From positions 124,001-188,000 of the forward strand of contig NZ_QQTO01000020.1 of NCBI RefSeq assembly GCF_003351345.1: a DNA stretch of 64,000 nucleotides. The letters are read 5' to 3'. The notes beneath the pieces were generated by a model. It was not told the origin of the DNA. It did no database searches and saw nothing but the letters and a program-made list of their open reading frames with translations. The stretch is from Allobosea caraganae (GTDB lineage: Bacteria; Pseudomonadota; Alphaproteobacteria; Rhizobiales; Beijerinckiaceae). Every line of letters begins with the position of its first letter. The first letter of the stretch is position 1. Both the position numbers and the translations under genes were made by a program. Below, one piece after another: positions 29,216 to 38,980 of the stretch.

Positions 29216-29476
29216 ATGTCGCCGCTTTGGGCAAGAATTCCTTTGGGAATCATTGCAGGCGGCTTCGCCTGGCTGCTGATCGCGGCGCTGCTATCCGGCG
29301 AGATAAGGCCCTGCAAAACCACATCCCGTTATGGCGCGGGCGCCTGCTCAACCGTGCGTTGGAACGACCAGCCTGGCGAATTCCTGCTTCAGCTCGGAAT
29401 TGTTGGATTGATCGCCGGTGCCTGCTTGCTCGCCTTCGCGTGGGCGCCCAAGTGGTTCTCAGGCAAGCGAGACTGA
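29216..29476 (+). CDS. Small two-helix membrane protein
   Basis: 86 residues with two hydrophobic helices (about 7-27 and 57-76). The connecting stretch of about 30 residues contains two cysteines (RPCKTTSRYGAGACST), which could pair in the periplasm. No family is recognised. It stands alone between the antitoxin-like pair and the tRNA-Lys gene. Confidence 0.6.
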   Translation: MSPLWARIPLGIIAGGFAWLLIAALLSGEIRPCKTTSRYGAGACSTVRWNDQPGEFLLQLGIVGLIAGACLLAFAWAPKWFSGKRD

Positions 29477-29593
29477 AGGCGCTCCGGCTGCGCCCGGCGA
29501 TACCCGGCAAGACGGCGGCGATCCCCGATCCGGTGCGCGCGCTGCTACCGCGTGGTATCGGCAGCCGTCGATATTCAGGTTGTCAGGGATGTC

Positions 29594-29668
29594 TGGTGAG
29601 CGGGGAGGGGATCGAACCCTCGACCACATGATTAAAAGTCACGTGCTCTACCACTGAGCTACCCGCCC
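29594..29668 (-). tRNA. tRNA-Lys (anticodon TTT)
   Basis: The leftward strand folds into a full cloverleaf of 75 bases with CCA encoded. The acceptor stem is GGGCGGG/CCCGCTC with one G-U pair; the D stem is GCTC/GAGC; the anticodon stem is CGTGA/TCATG with loop CTTTTAA; the T arm is GAGGG-TTCGATC-CCCTC. The anticodon TTT reads lysine AAA and AAG codons. No integrase or partial duplicate of its 3' end was seen nearby. Confidence 0.96.
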
Positions 29669-29780
29669 TCACTGGCCCGCTGACATACGGAGGCCCCGCG
29701 CGCGGGTCAACATCGTTCGTTCCGCCATCCTGATTGTTCCAGGGCTGCTTTGGTGGCAGAAGGCGCGCCGGAGGAATGCG

Positions 29781-29888
29781 ATGTTCGATTTGCCCAGCCT
29801 CGATGCAGGCGAGGCCATCATGGCCGTGACCGGCGCGGCCGCTGCCCGCGCATGGCTCCTCAGCCGGCGGGCGCCGCATCTTGGCTGA
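29781..29888 (+). CDS. Possible 35-residue leader protein before the SGNH-like gene
   Basis: A short frame starting at ATG 29781 with a strong GGAGGA five bases upstream and ending at TGA 29886-29888, five bases before the GTG of the next gene. Its product has a hydrophobic middle (EAIMAVTGAAAARAWLL) and no known relative. The ribosome site and tight spacing favour translation and coupling to the next gene, but coding is not proven. Confidence 0.4.
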   Translation: MFDLPSLDAGEAIMAVTGAAAARAWLLSRRAPHLG

Positions 29889-29892
29889 GTCC

Positions 29893-30966
29893 GTGGCGAG
29901 CGGCCCGGACTGGCGACGCTGGACGACGAGCTTCCTCGCGACAGCGCTGGCGCTCGTCGCCATCCTGTTCGGCTTCATCGCGGTGCTCGATCCGTTCGGC
30001 TTGCGGGTTTCGGCGGGGCAGGCGGCGCGGCCGCTGATGGATCTGAACCAGCGCTTCATGTACCCGCAATTGGTGCGCTCCGGCCGCTTCGACGCCGCCG
30101 TCTTCGGCACCTCGACCATGCGGCTGCTCGACCCCGCCATCCTTTCGCAAGGATTCGGCGCCAGCGTCGTCAATCTCGCCATGAACGCCGCGACGCCCTG
30201 GGAGCAGCTCCAGATGGAGCAGTTCTTCGCGCGCAAGACCTCAGTGCCGAAGGCCGTGATCTGGGGCATCGACCAGCTCTGGTGCGCGCCAGACGCGACC
30301 GCACCCGAGAAACGCCTGACGCCGCGGCCATTCCCGCCCTGGCTCTACGACGACAAGATCTGGAACGACTGGCCGGAACTGATCAACCTGACCACGCTGG
30401 AGATCGCAGGAAGGCTTCTGGCCCATCGATTCGGGCTGCTGCCGGAGCGCATCCGCGGCGACGGCTACGAGGTCTTCACGCCGCCGGAGGCGCAGTACGA
30501 TCTCGCCCGGGCGCGCTTCCATCTGTTCCAGGGTTCTGGCGGCGTCGCGCCGGATCTCGCGCCGATCATGCCGCCGGCCGCGGTTTTGGCCGCGGAGCAG
30601 GCGTCCTGGCGCTTTCCGGCGCTGGATTGGCTCGACGCTGCCCTCGCGGCGCTTCCGGCCGCGACCCGCAAGCTGATCGTGCTGCCGCCGGTCCATCTCG
30701 GCGGGCTGCCGCGCGAGGGCTCGGCCGGCTGGCAGCGCTATGCCGCCTGCAAGGCTGAGCTCGGGGCGCTGGCGGCCAAGCATGGCGCGACCATAGTCGA
30801 CTACGCCCATGCCTCGCCGATCACGCGGGATGATTCGAACTACTGGGACCCGCTGCATTTCCGCCTGCCGATAGCCCGGCGGGTCGAGGGCGACCTGATC
30901 GCTGTTGCAAATGGGGCTCAGCCGCAGGCGGATGGCGCGGCGAATGTCTCGAAGCCAATTCGTTAA
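29893..30966 (+). CDS. Membrane-anchored SGNH-like (AlgX/DltD-type) protein
   Basis: 357 residues. One N-terminal transmembrane helix (about 12-32) is followed by a periplasmic domain whose first block VFGTSTMRLLDP matches the G-x-S block I of SGNH esterases and acyltransferases, and whose last block DSNYWDPLHF matches the D-x-x-H block V. Proteins of this layout work with MBOAT acyltransferases to O-acylate cell-envelope polymers. No MBOAT gene is next to it here. GTG 29893 is preferred; TTG 29881 is possible. Confidence 0.72.
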   Translation: MASGPDWRRWTTSFLATALALVAILFGFIAVLDPFGLRVSAGQAARPLMDLNQRFMYPQLVRSGRFDAAVFGTSTMRLLDPAILSQGFGASVVNLAMNAATPWEQLQMEQFFARKTSVPKAVIWGIDQLWCAPDATAPEKRLTPRPFPPWLYDDKIWNDWPELINLTTLEIAGRLLAHRFGLLPERIRGDGYEVFTPPEAQYDLARARFHLFQGSGGVAPDLAPIMPPAAVLAAEQASWRFPALDWLDAALAALPAATRKLIVLPPVHLGGLPREGSAGWQRYAACKAELGALAAKHGATIVDYAHASPITRDDSNYWDPLHFRLPIARRVEGDLIAVANGAQPQADGAANVSKPIR

Positions 30967-31000
30967 CCTTGGAGAAACCGCGCCGTCCTAGCCTTCTGGC

Positions 31001-31312
31001 ATGGTCGTTCGCCGCGGTGTCAGATCCATTGTCGTCACGCTCCTGCTCTACCTCGTGTCGAGCGCGGCGGTCGGCTATTTCCTGTTCCATGCCCAGCACG
31101 GCTCGCGGGGGCTGGAAGCGCGCGGCGATGTTCAAGAATCGCTCAGGGCCGAGGAAGAGCAGCTCGCCGGCCTCCTGGCCGAGCGCAAGGGCTGGGAGCA
31201 GCGCCTCGCGCTGATGCGCGACGAGGCGGTCGACCGCGACATGCTCGAGGAGCGGGCGCGCTCCGTGCTCGGGCGCGTGCACAAGAACGACGTCATCATC
31301 ATGGGCCGGTGA
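31001..31312 (+). CDS. ftsB: Septum formation initiator, FtsB/DivIC family
   Basis: 103-residue bitopic membrane protein: short cytoplasmic start, one transmembrane helix (about 10-30), then a coiled coil (ESLRAEEEQLAGLLAERKGWEQRL) and a conserved end (MLEERARSVLGRVHKNDVIIM). FtsB joins FtsL and FtsQ in the divisome. It lies just before the pyruvate dehydrogenase operon, the usual order in Rhizobiales. Confidence 0.9.
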   Translation: MVVRRGVRSIVVTLLLYLVSSAAVGYFLFHAQHGSRGLEARGDVQESLRAEEEQLAGLLAERKGWEQRLALMRDEAVDRDMLEERARSVLGRVHKNDVIIMGR

Positions 31313-31378
31313 GGCATTAGCCCTGTTAGCGTGTGCCCGGACTAGCGGCTCCATTCGGCCGCCTGCTTTTTGCAGCTC

Positions 31379-31478
31379 GATCGCCGTGCGTCCTATCGGA
31401 CGCATGGCGATCTACGCCTTTGTTATTGCATCGGATTCTTCCGAAAACCGGATTCCACTTTTCGGGCCGATGCTCTAG
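31379..31478. repeat. Intergenic palindromic repeat, family R2, copy 2
   Basis: About 100 bases matching 16388-16489 along most of its length, with the same ends. It contains a small hairpin GCGTCC-TATC-GGACGC and a second stem with arms CGAAAA / TTTTCG. As in copy 1, its right end (CTAG) provides the TAG stop codon of a short leftward gene. Confidence 0.8.
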
Positions 31479-31618
31479 AACGACGTGCCGATCCCGCAGC
31501 CGCCACCCCCGCCGGCGCCGCTGCCACTTCCGCCGCCGCCACCAAAGCCACAGCCGGCCCGGCCGCAGCCGGACAGCGATAGCGCTAGGATAATGACCAG
31601 GAGGATGCGGCTGGGCAT
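31475..31618 (-). CDS. Small glycine-rich lipoprotein
   Basis: 47 residues. A lipoprotein signal peptide (PSRILLVIILALSLSGC, lipobox L-S-G-C) is followed by a run rich in glycine with three more cysteines. It would be a lipid-anchored peptide of about 28 residues. No family is known, and the low-complexity tail makes coding less sure. The stop codon is part of the R2 repeat. Confidence 0.5.
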   Translation of the reverse strand: MPSRILLVIILALSLSGCGRAGCGFGGGGGSGSGAGGGGGCGIGTSF

Positions 31619-31792
31619 GGCGACGCTCGCGTTGAGGCTTTGCGACAATGAGCCAGAACGGGGGCGTTGGCGAGATGGGGCTGTGGATTTCTCCCTGTCG
31701 GCGCGACGAAGATTGACCTTGCGAAACCTTGCGCCGGTGCCGGCAAATAGTCCCGGACACATCGATCAACTGGATTTCGGTTAATTTGTGAA

Positions 31793-31809
31793 ATTGTAAT
31801 TTTTACAAT
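31793..31809. promoter_or_regulatory. Palindromic operator candidate upstream of pdhA
   Basis: Perfect inverted repeat ATTGTAA-TTT-TTACAAT in an A/T-rich patch about 95-110 bases before the pdhA start. The TTGT...ACAA form resembles sites of GntR-type and related regulators of pyruvate and lactate genes. The regulator is not known from this sequence. Confidence 0.5.
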
Positions 31810-31903
31810 GACATAAGTGCATGTTGCATTGCGAGACACCTCTCTCGCCAAGGGTTTTTCGATCCTCTACAACCAATGGCGACTGATCTTTGGAGGATCG
31901 CCG

Positions 31904-32995
31904 ATGGCCGTTGCCGCGCGCAAGACGAAAGCCCCCGCTCAATCGAAGGCCGCAGCCAAGGGCGCGACCAAGAGCAACCCAGCCAAGTCGGGCGCCGACA
32001 AGCCCCTGAGCAACATGCCGGTCTTCTCCAAAGAGGAGGAGCTGCACGCCTATCACGAGATGCTGCTGATCCGGCGCTTCGAGGAGAAGGCGGGCCAGAT
32101 GTACGGCATGGGCCTGATCGGCGGCTTCTGCCACCTCTATATCGGCCAGGAAGCGGTCGTCGTCGGCATGCAGATGGCCGCGAAGGAGGGCGACAAGGTC
32201 ATCACCGGCTATCGCGACCACGGCCACATGCTCGCCTGCGGCATGGAATCGCGCGGCGTGATGGCCGAGCTGACCGGGCGCCGCGGCGGCCTGTCCAAGG
32301 GCAAGGGCGGCTCGATGCACATGTTCAGCCGCGAGAAGCACTTCTACGGCGGCCACGGCATCGTCGGCGCGCAGGTCTCGCTCGGCACGGGCCTCGCCTT
32401 CGCCAACTGGTACCGCAACGACAACACGGTATCGCTGACCTATTTCGGCGACGGCGCCGCCAACCAGGGCCAGGTCTACGAGAGCTTCAACATGGCGCAG
32501 CTCTGGAAGCTGCCGGTCGTGTTCATCATCGAGAACAACCGCTACGCCATGGGCACCGCCGTCAGCCGCGCCTCGGCCCAGACCGATTTCTCCAAGCGCG
32601 GCCTGTCCTTCGGCATCCCGGGCGAGCAGGTCGACGGCATGGACGTGCGCGCGGTGCGCGATGCGGCCGAACGCGCGATCGAGCACGCCCGTACCGGCAA
32701 GGGCCCCTATATCCTGGAAATGCAGACCTACCGCTACCGCGGCCACTCGATGTCCGACCCGGCCAAGTACCGCTCCAAGGACGAGGTCCAGCGCATGCGC
32801 GAGGAGCACGATCCGATCGAGCAGGTGCGCGGCCGCCTGACCCGCGACTTCAAGCTCGGCGAGGACGAGCTCAAGGCGATCGACGCCAAGGTGCGCGAGG
32901 TCGTCAACGACGCCGCCGAATTCGCGACGCATGATCCCGAGCCGGACGTCTCCGAGCTCTGGACCGATATCACGCTGGAGAAGGCGCGGGCCTGA
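31904..32995 (+). CDS. pdhA: Pyruvate dehydrogenase E1 alpha subunit
   Basis: 363-residue ThDP-dependent subunit of the E1 component that decarboxylates pyruvate. The ThDP motif is GDGAANQGQVYESFNMA through ENNRYAMGT, and the phosphorylation-loop region YRYRGHSMSDPAKYR is typical. A Lys/Ala-rich leader of about 45 residues precedes the domain (HAYHEMLLIRRFEEKAGQMYGMGLIGGF). ATG 31904 has GGAGGATCG upstream and is preferred to longer starts. It is the first gene of pdhA-pdhB-x-pdhC-lpd. Confidence 0.96.
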   Translation: MAVAARKTKAPAQSKAAAKGATKSNPAKSGADKPLSNMPVFSKEEELHAYHEMLLIRRFEEKAGQMYGMGLIGGFCHLYIGQEAVVVGMQMAAKEGDKVITGYRDHGHMLACGMESRGVMAELTGRRGGLSKGKGGSMHMFSREKHFYGGHGIVGAQVSLGTGLAFANWYRNDNTVSLTYFGDGAANQGQVYESFNMAQLWKLPVVFIIENNRYAMGTAVSRASAQTDFSKRGLSFGIPGEQVDGMDVRAVRDAAERAIEHARTGKGPYILEMQTYRYRGHSMSDPAKYRSKDEVQRMREEHDPIEQVRGRLTRDFKLGEDELKAIDAKVREVVNDAAEFATHDPEPDVSELWTDITLEKARA

Positions 32996-33076
32996 GGCCC
33001 GTCCCAACCTTGCCTCCGCCGGTCTCTCAAGCCCGGCGCCTCCCATCCCGCGTCCAGTCAAATCCCGGGTGTATTC

Positions 33077-34489
<1,413 letters not shown>

Positions 34490-34495
34490 CGAGGC

Positions 34496-34888
34496 ATGGC
34501 GCCTTCAGCTTTCCTGTGCCACGCAGCTATCTGGATGGCCGGATGCATTGCGCTGCTCGCTCTGCAGGAACCGCGGGCGGCGCTTGCTCAACGATCGCTG
34601 ATAAAGCCGACGCCATTCACGCATGCGGAGTTCCAACGCCTCGCGCCCGCAGCTCGCGCGAGATCAGTCGCTGCTCTCGCGCGCGAGCGTTGGGGCAGGG
34701 CCTGCCCGAACTCTCAGCAAACGCTCGCGGCCTTAGGGCCAAAGGCGGCGTCTTGGCATCTGTCCTGCGCGGGCAGTGGACTGCTCGACTACATGCTCCT
34801 TCTGCCGACCCGTTCGCGGGACGAAGGGGCGTCCTTGATCTATTGCGGCCCGTCCACCACCGGCGGACGGGCCTGTGCCATCAACTGA
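34496..34888 (+). CDS. Unrecognised exported protein between pdhB and pdhC
   Basis: 130 residues with a probable Sec signal peptide (hydrophobic 7-24, cleavage near ALAQ) and a mature part of about 98 residues holding four cysteines (RACPNSQ, HLSCAGSG, IYCGPST, RACAIN), likely two disulfides in the periplasm. The start is six bases after the pdhB stop, and pdhC starts 50 bases after its end, so it is co-transcribed. It has no resemblance to a dehydrogenase component. The N-terminal start may lie a few codons further in. Confidence 0.7.
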   Translation: MAPSAFLCHAAIWMAGCIALLALQEPRAALAQRSLIKPTPFTHAEFQRLAPAARARSVAALARERWGRACPNSQQTLAALGPKAASWHLSCAGSGLLDYMLLLPTRSRDEGASLIYCGPSTTGGRACAIN

Positions 34889-34938
34889 GTCGTCTCGTTG
34901 CGCCGACGCGCGCGCCCTTTCGAGAGTGAGCTGACGCC

Positions 34939-36288
34939 ATGCCAACCAACATCCTGATGCCCGCGCTCTCTCCCACCATGGAGAAGGGCAATCTCGCCAA
35001 GTGGCTGAAGAAGGAAGGCGACGCCATCAAGTCCGGCGACGTCATCGCCGAGATCGAGACCGACAAGGCGACCATGGAGGTCGAGGCGGTCGATGAGGGC
35101 ATTTTGGCCAGGATCGTCGTGCCGGAAGGCACGGCCGATGTCGCGGTCAACGAGATCATCGCCGTGATCGCCGGCGAGGGCGAGGACGCCAAGAGCATCT
35201 CCGCCCCGGCCGCTGCTCCGGCGCCCAAGGCCGAAGCCCCGAAGGCTGAGGCGCCTCAGGCCGCCGCTGCTCCGGCCCCTGTCAGCCAGTCAGCGGTGAC
35301 GGCCGCGGCCGGGCTCAACACCGGCGGCCATTCCGTCTCGGGCGATCGGCCCTTCGCCTCGCCGCTGGCGCGCCGTTTGGCCAAGGACGCAGGGCTCGAT
35401 ATCGGCAAGGTCCAGGGCTCCGGCCCGCATGGCCGCATCGTCGAGCGCGACATCGAGGCTGCCAAGCAGGGCGGGGCCGTCAAGGCCGCACCAGCCGCGG
35501 CACCGGCTCCCGCCGCGCCGAAGCCGGCCGCCGCGCCGCTCGCCGCCGGAGCGTCCGACGAGGCGACCAAGAAGCTGTTCGAGCCGGGCTCCTATGAGGA
35601 GATCCCGCATGACGGCATGCGCAAGACGATCGCGCGCCGCCTGACCGAGGCGAAGCAGACGATCCCGCATTTCTACCTGACGGTGGATTGCGAGCTCGAC
35701 GCGCTGCTGAAGCTCAGGGCCGAGCTCAATGCCGCCGCGCCCGAGAAGGACGGCAAGCCGGCCTACAAGCTCTCGGTCAACGACATGGTGATCAAGGCGC
35801 TCGCCCTGGCGCTGCGCGACAAGCCGCAGGCCAATGTCAGCTGGACCGAGGGCGCCATGCTCCGGCACAAGCAAGTCGATGTCGGCGTCGCCGTGGCGAT
35901 CCCGAACGGCCTGATCACGCCGATCATCCGCGACGCCGGCCACAAGACGCTGAGCCAGATCTCGAACGATATCAAAGACCTGGCGACGCGCGCCAAGAAC
36001 CGCAAGCTCAAGCCCGAAGAGTACCAGGGCGGCACCACGGCCGTCAGCAATCTCGGCATGTACGGCGTCAAGGAGTTCACCGCGGTGATCAACCCGCCGC
36101 ACTCGACCATCATCGCGGTCAGTGCCGGCGAGCAGCGAGCCGTGGTCAAGAACGGCGCGCTGGCGATCGCGACGGTGATGTCGGTGACGCTCTCGGCCGA
36201 CCACCGCGCCGTCGACGGCGCGCTCGGCGCCGAGCTGATGCAGGCGTTCAAGGGCTATATCGAAAAGCCGATGGCGATGCTGGTTTGA
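34939..36288 (+). CDS. pdhC: Dihydrolipoamide acetyltransferase (E2 of pyruvate dehydrogenase)
   Basis: 449-residue E2 core. It has one lipoyl domain (1-80, lysine in [11 protein letters not shown]), an Ala/Pro hinge, a peripheral-subunit binding domain (ASPLARRLAKDAGLDIGKVQGSGPHGRI), a second hinge, and the catalytic domain ending in the DHRAVDG motif. It transfers acetyl groups from lipoyl-lysine to CoA. Separated from pdhB by a foreign small gene, and followed 15 bases later by lpd. Confidence 0.97.
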   Translation: MPTNILMPALSPTMEKGNLAKWLKKEGDAIKSGDVIAEIETDKATMEVEAVDEGILARIVVPEGTADVAVNEIIAVIAGEGEDAKSISAPAAAPAPKAEAPKAEAPQAAAAPAPVSQSAVTAAAGLNTGGHSVSGDRPFASPLARRLAKDAGLDIGKVQGSGPHGRIVERDIEAAKQGGAVKAAPAAAPAPAAPKPAAAPLAAGASDEATKKLFEPGSYEEIPHDGMRKTIARRLTEAKQTIPHFYLTVDCELDALLKLRAELNAAAPEKDGKPAYKLSVNDMVIKALALALRDKPQANVSWTEGAMLRHKQVDVGVAVAIPNGLITPIIRDAGHKTLSQISNDIKDLATRAKNRKLKPEEYQGGTTAVSNLGMYGVKEFTAVINPPHSTIIAVSAGEQRAVVKNGALAIATVMSVTLSADHRAVDGALGAELMQAFKGYIEKPMAMLV

Positions 36289-36303
36289 GCCGGAGAAACG
36301 ACC

Positions 36304-37743
36304 ATGGCTGATTACGACGTCATCATCATCGGCTCCGGCCCCGGCGGCTATGTCGCCGCCATCCGCGCGGCGCAGCTCGGCTTCAAGACCGCGATCGTTG
36401 AGCGCGAGCATCTGGCCGGCATCTGCTCGAACTGGGGCTGCATCCCGACCAAGGCGCTGCTCCGCTCGGCCGAGATCATGCATTACGGCCAGCACGCCAA
36501 GGATTACGGGCTCGTGCTGGAAGGCACGTTCAAGGCGGACCTGGAGGCCATCGTCAAGCGCTCGCGCGGCATCGCGGTGCGGATGAACAATGGCGTCCAG
36601 TTCTTGATGAAGAAGAACAAGGTCGACGTGATCTGGGGCGAGGCCAAGCTGACCAAGCCCGGCACGATCACGGTGGCTCCGACGAAGAAGCCGGCGATGC
36701 AGCCGCAGGGCCCGGTGCCGAAGAACGCCAAGGGCGAGGGCACCTACACGGCCGACCACATCGTCGTCGCGACTGGTGCCCGGCCGCGCGCGCTGCCAGG
36801 GCTGGAGCCGGACGGCAAGCTGATCTGGACCTATTTCGAGGCGATGGTGCCCGCCAAGATGCCGAAATCACTGCTGGTGATGGGCTCCGGCGCCATCGGC
36901 ATCGAGTTCGCCTCGTTCTACCGGACGATGGGCGTCGAGGTCACCGTGGTCGAGGTGCTACCGCAGGTCGTGCCGGTCGAGGATGCCGAGATCGGCGCCT
37001 TCGCGCGAAAGGCCTTCGAGAAGCAGGGCATGAAGATCATCACCAGCGCCAAGGTGACCAAGGTCGAGAAATCAGCCGACTCGATCACCGCCCATATCGA
37101 GGACGAGAAGGGCGGCAAGCAGACGATCACGGCCGACCGGATGATCTCGGCCGTCGGCGTCGTCGCCAATATCGAGAATATCGGGCTTGAGGCGCTCGGC
37201 GTGAAGACCGATCGCGGCTTCATCGCCATCGACGAGTTCTGCCGCACCAATGTGAAGGGCATCTATGCGATCGGCGATGTCGCGGGACCGCCGATGCTGG
37301 CGCATAAGGCCGAGCACGAGGCGGTGATTTGCGTCGAGGCGATCAAGGGCCTGCATCCGCACCCGATGGACAAGCTGATGATCCCGGGCTGCACCTATTG
37401 CCAGCCACAGATCGCCAGCGTCGGCCTGACCGAGGCCAAGGCCAAGGCGGCCGGGCACGAGCTCAAGGTCGGCCGCTTCAACTTCGTCGCCAACGGCAAG
37501 GCGGTGGCGCTCGGCGAGGATAGCGGCATGGTCAAGACGATCTTCGACGCCAAGACCGGCAAGCTGCTCGGCGCCCACATGGTCGGCGCCGAGGTCACCG
37601 AGCTGATCCAGGGCTTCGTCGTCGCGATGAACCTGGAGACGACCGAGGAAGAGCTGATGCACACGATCTTCCCGCACCCGACCCTGTCGGAGACGATGAA
37701 GGAAAGCGTGCTCGACGCCTACGGCAAGGTGTTGAACGCTTGA
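36304..37743 (+). CDS. lpd: Dihydrolipoamide dehydrogenase (E3)
   Basis: 479-residue FAD enzyme that reoxidises lipoyl groups with NAD. The FAD site is DVIIIGSGPGGYVAAIRAAQLG, the redox disulfide is in GICSNWGCIPTKALL, the NAD site is LLVMGSGAIGIEFASFYRTMG, and the C-terminal catalytic part is HAHPTLSE-like (IFPHPTLSETMKE). An insert of about 35 residues after KPGTITVAP is rich in Lys/Pro. It closes the pdh operon. Confidence 0.97.
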   Translation: MADYDVIIIGSGPGGYVAAIRAAQLGFKTAIVEREHLAGICSNWGCIPTKALLRSAEIMHYGQHAKDYGLVLEGTFKADLEAIVKRSRGIAVRMNNGVQFLMKKNKVDVIWGEAKLTKPGTITVAPTKKPAMQPQGPVPKNAKGEGTYTADHIVVATGARPRALPGLEPDGKLIWTYFEAMVPAKMPKSLLVMGSGAIGIEFASFYRTMGVEVTVVEVLPQVVPVEDAEIGAFARKAFEKQGMKIITSAKVTKVEKSADSITAHIEDEKGGKQTITADRMISAVGVVANIENIGLEALGVKTDRGFIAIDEFCRTNVKGIYAIGDVAGPPMLAHKAEHEAVICVEAIKGLHPHPMDKLMIPGCTYCQPQIASVGLTEAKAKAAGHELKVGRFNFVANGKAVALGEDSGMVKTIFDAKTGKLLGAHMVGAEVTELIQGFVVAMNLETTEEELMHTIFPHPTLSETMKESVLDAYGKVLNA

Positions 37744-37819
37744 CATCCTGACGTTGCGTCGGTCTTGACCTTGTCGCGAAGCTGATTCCTGATGGCCTCC
37801 CTGGGGCTGGAGAATCGCC

Positions 37820-38068
37820 ATGGACATGCGCTCTATCGTCGTCGCCATCGTCATCGGTCTTGTTGCCGGCTGGCTCGCCAGCATCTTCGTCGGTGGGGGC
37901 GGGCTCGTCCGCTACATCATCACCGGCCTGATCGGCTCCTTCGTCGGAAGTTACCTGCTCTCGGCGCTGGGCATCAACCTCGGCATCGGCAACCCGCTGG
38001 TGTCGCAGATCATCACCGCCGCGATCGGCGCCATCGTCGTCGTGCTGCTGGCGCGGCTGATCTCGTAA
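37820..38068 (+). CDS. GlsB/YeaQ/YmgE-family membrane protein (copy 1)
   Basis: 82 residues, three hydrophobic helices with the family pattern GLVAGWLASIFVGGGGLVRYIITGLIGSFVGSYLL and the closing AAIGAIVVVLLARLI. The family is linked with stress and stationary phase, but its molecular role is unclear. First of three related genes in a row between lpd and lipA. Confidence 0.9.
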   Translation: MDMRSIVVAIVIGLVAGWLASIFVGGGGLVRYIITGLIGSFVGSYLLSALGINLGIGNPLVSQIITAAIGAIVVVLLARLIS

Positions 38069-38123
38069 GCCTTCAACCGCGAGCGGGCTGGAAATCCATC
38101 GCGCTCATGGGCATATCGCGCCC

Positions 38124-38462
38124 ATGAGCACACGCACGCGCAAGCCTCGCGGACCCGGCCGCGTCGTCGAGGACGACAAGGTCGAGATATTGCCGCCCGG
38201 ACGCGGCCTGCCGGCGGATTGGCGCGTGCTGGTGCCGACCATCCTGTTCGGCACGGTGACGGGCTTCGCCGCCAGCCTCGTGGTCGGCGGCGGCGGGCTG
38301 GTCCGCCATGCCGTCGTCGGTGTTCTCGGCATGCTGGTCGGGCAGGGGCTGGTGCGGCTGACGGGCTGGCGCATCCGCACCGGGAACGGCTTCGTCGACG
38401 AGGCGGCGATGGCCGTGCTGGGGGCCATTCTCGTGGTCCTGTTGGCGCGGTTCATCGCCTGA
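38124..38462 (+). CDS. GlsB/YeaQ-like membrane protein with a basic N-terminal extension (copy 2)
   Basis: 112 residues. An extra N-terminal ~30 polar residues (SSTRTRKPRGPGRVVEDD-like, rich in Arg/Lys) precede three hydrophobic helices with VTGFAASLVVGGGGLVRHAVVG matching the VGGGGLVR motif of copy 1 and the same LGAILVVLLARFIA ending. It is a diverged tandem paralogue. Confidence 0.82.
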   Translation: MSTRTRKPRGPGRVVEDDKVEILPPGRGLPADWRVLVPTILFGTVTGFAASLVVGGGGLVRHAVVGVLGMLVGQGLVRLTGWRIRTGNGFVDEAAMAVLGAILVVLLARFIA

Positions 38463-38506
38463 TAAGCTGATATCGCCATTCGGATGGCTGGCAAAAGGAC
38501 TGGGAT

Positions 38507-38791
38507 ATGAACGACACCATCTACGCAGCGCTCGGAACGCCGGGCTACGGCTTCTTCATGACACTGCTGATCGGCATGTTGGCGGGCTGGATCGCGGAAC
38601 GGCTGACCTCGTCCGACCATGGCATCTTCACCAACATGCTGGTCGGCGTGGCCGGGTCCTTCATCGGCAGCCGCCTGGCCGAGCTGGTCGACATCCCGGT
38701 CTTCGGCTTCTTCCGCACCCTGATCGCGGCTGTCATAGGCGCCGTCGTGGTGATCACGGTCTGGAACGCGCTGCGCAAGCCGAGGGTCTGA
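38507..38791 (+). CDS. GlsB/YeaQ-like membrane protein (copy 3)
   Basis: 94 residues with hydrophobic helices LIGMLAGWIAERL, NMLVGVAGSFIGSRLAEL and TLIAAVIGAVVVITVWNAL. The GWIAE and GSFIG positions match those of GlsB proteins, but the central glycine run is replaced by SSDHGIF. The third and most diverged member of the tandem set. Confidence 0.82.
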   Translation: MNDTIYAALGTPGYGFFMTLLIGMLAGWIAERLTSSDHGIFTNMLVGVAGSFIGSRLAELVDIPVFGFFRTLIAAVIGAVVVITVWNALRKPRV

Positions 38792-38848
38792 CGCGCATAG
38801 AGCGCTTTTCGATCTGGCCGGAAAACAGCCCTATCTTTATGATTTGAC

Positions 38849-38892
38849 GCATTTTCTTGATGCGAACCGGTAGCCACTTCGCTTGAAAATGC
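38849..38892. repeat. Intergenic palindromic repeat, family R1, copy 2
   Basis: 44 bases with arms GCATTTTC / GAAAATGC and inner GCGAA / TTCGC, aligned base for base with copies at 8785-8828 (inverted) and 52607-52650. It lies between the third GlsB-like gene and lipA. Confidence 0.8.
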
Positions 38893-38980
38893 TTTGAGGT
38901 CCGGTTGCCGCAACGCACGCGGCGGATTACCTAGAAAGACAGCCGCCTCCTGATCGGGGGCGGCGCTATGGATGGTACCT

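Noticed and set aside
29594..29668. The tRNA-Lys gene as an integration site for a genomic island
   Set aside because: No integrase gene, no partial duplicate of the tRNA 3' end, and the neighbouring genes look chromosomal.
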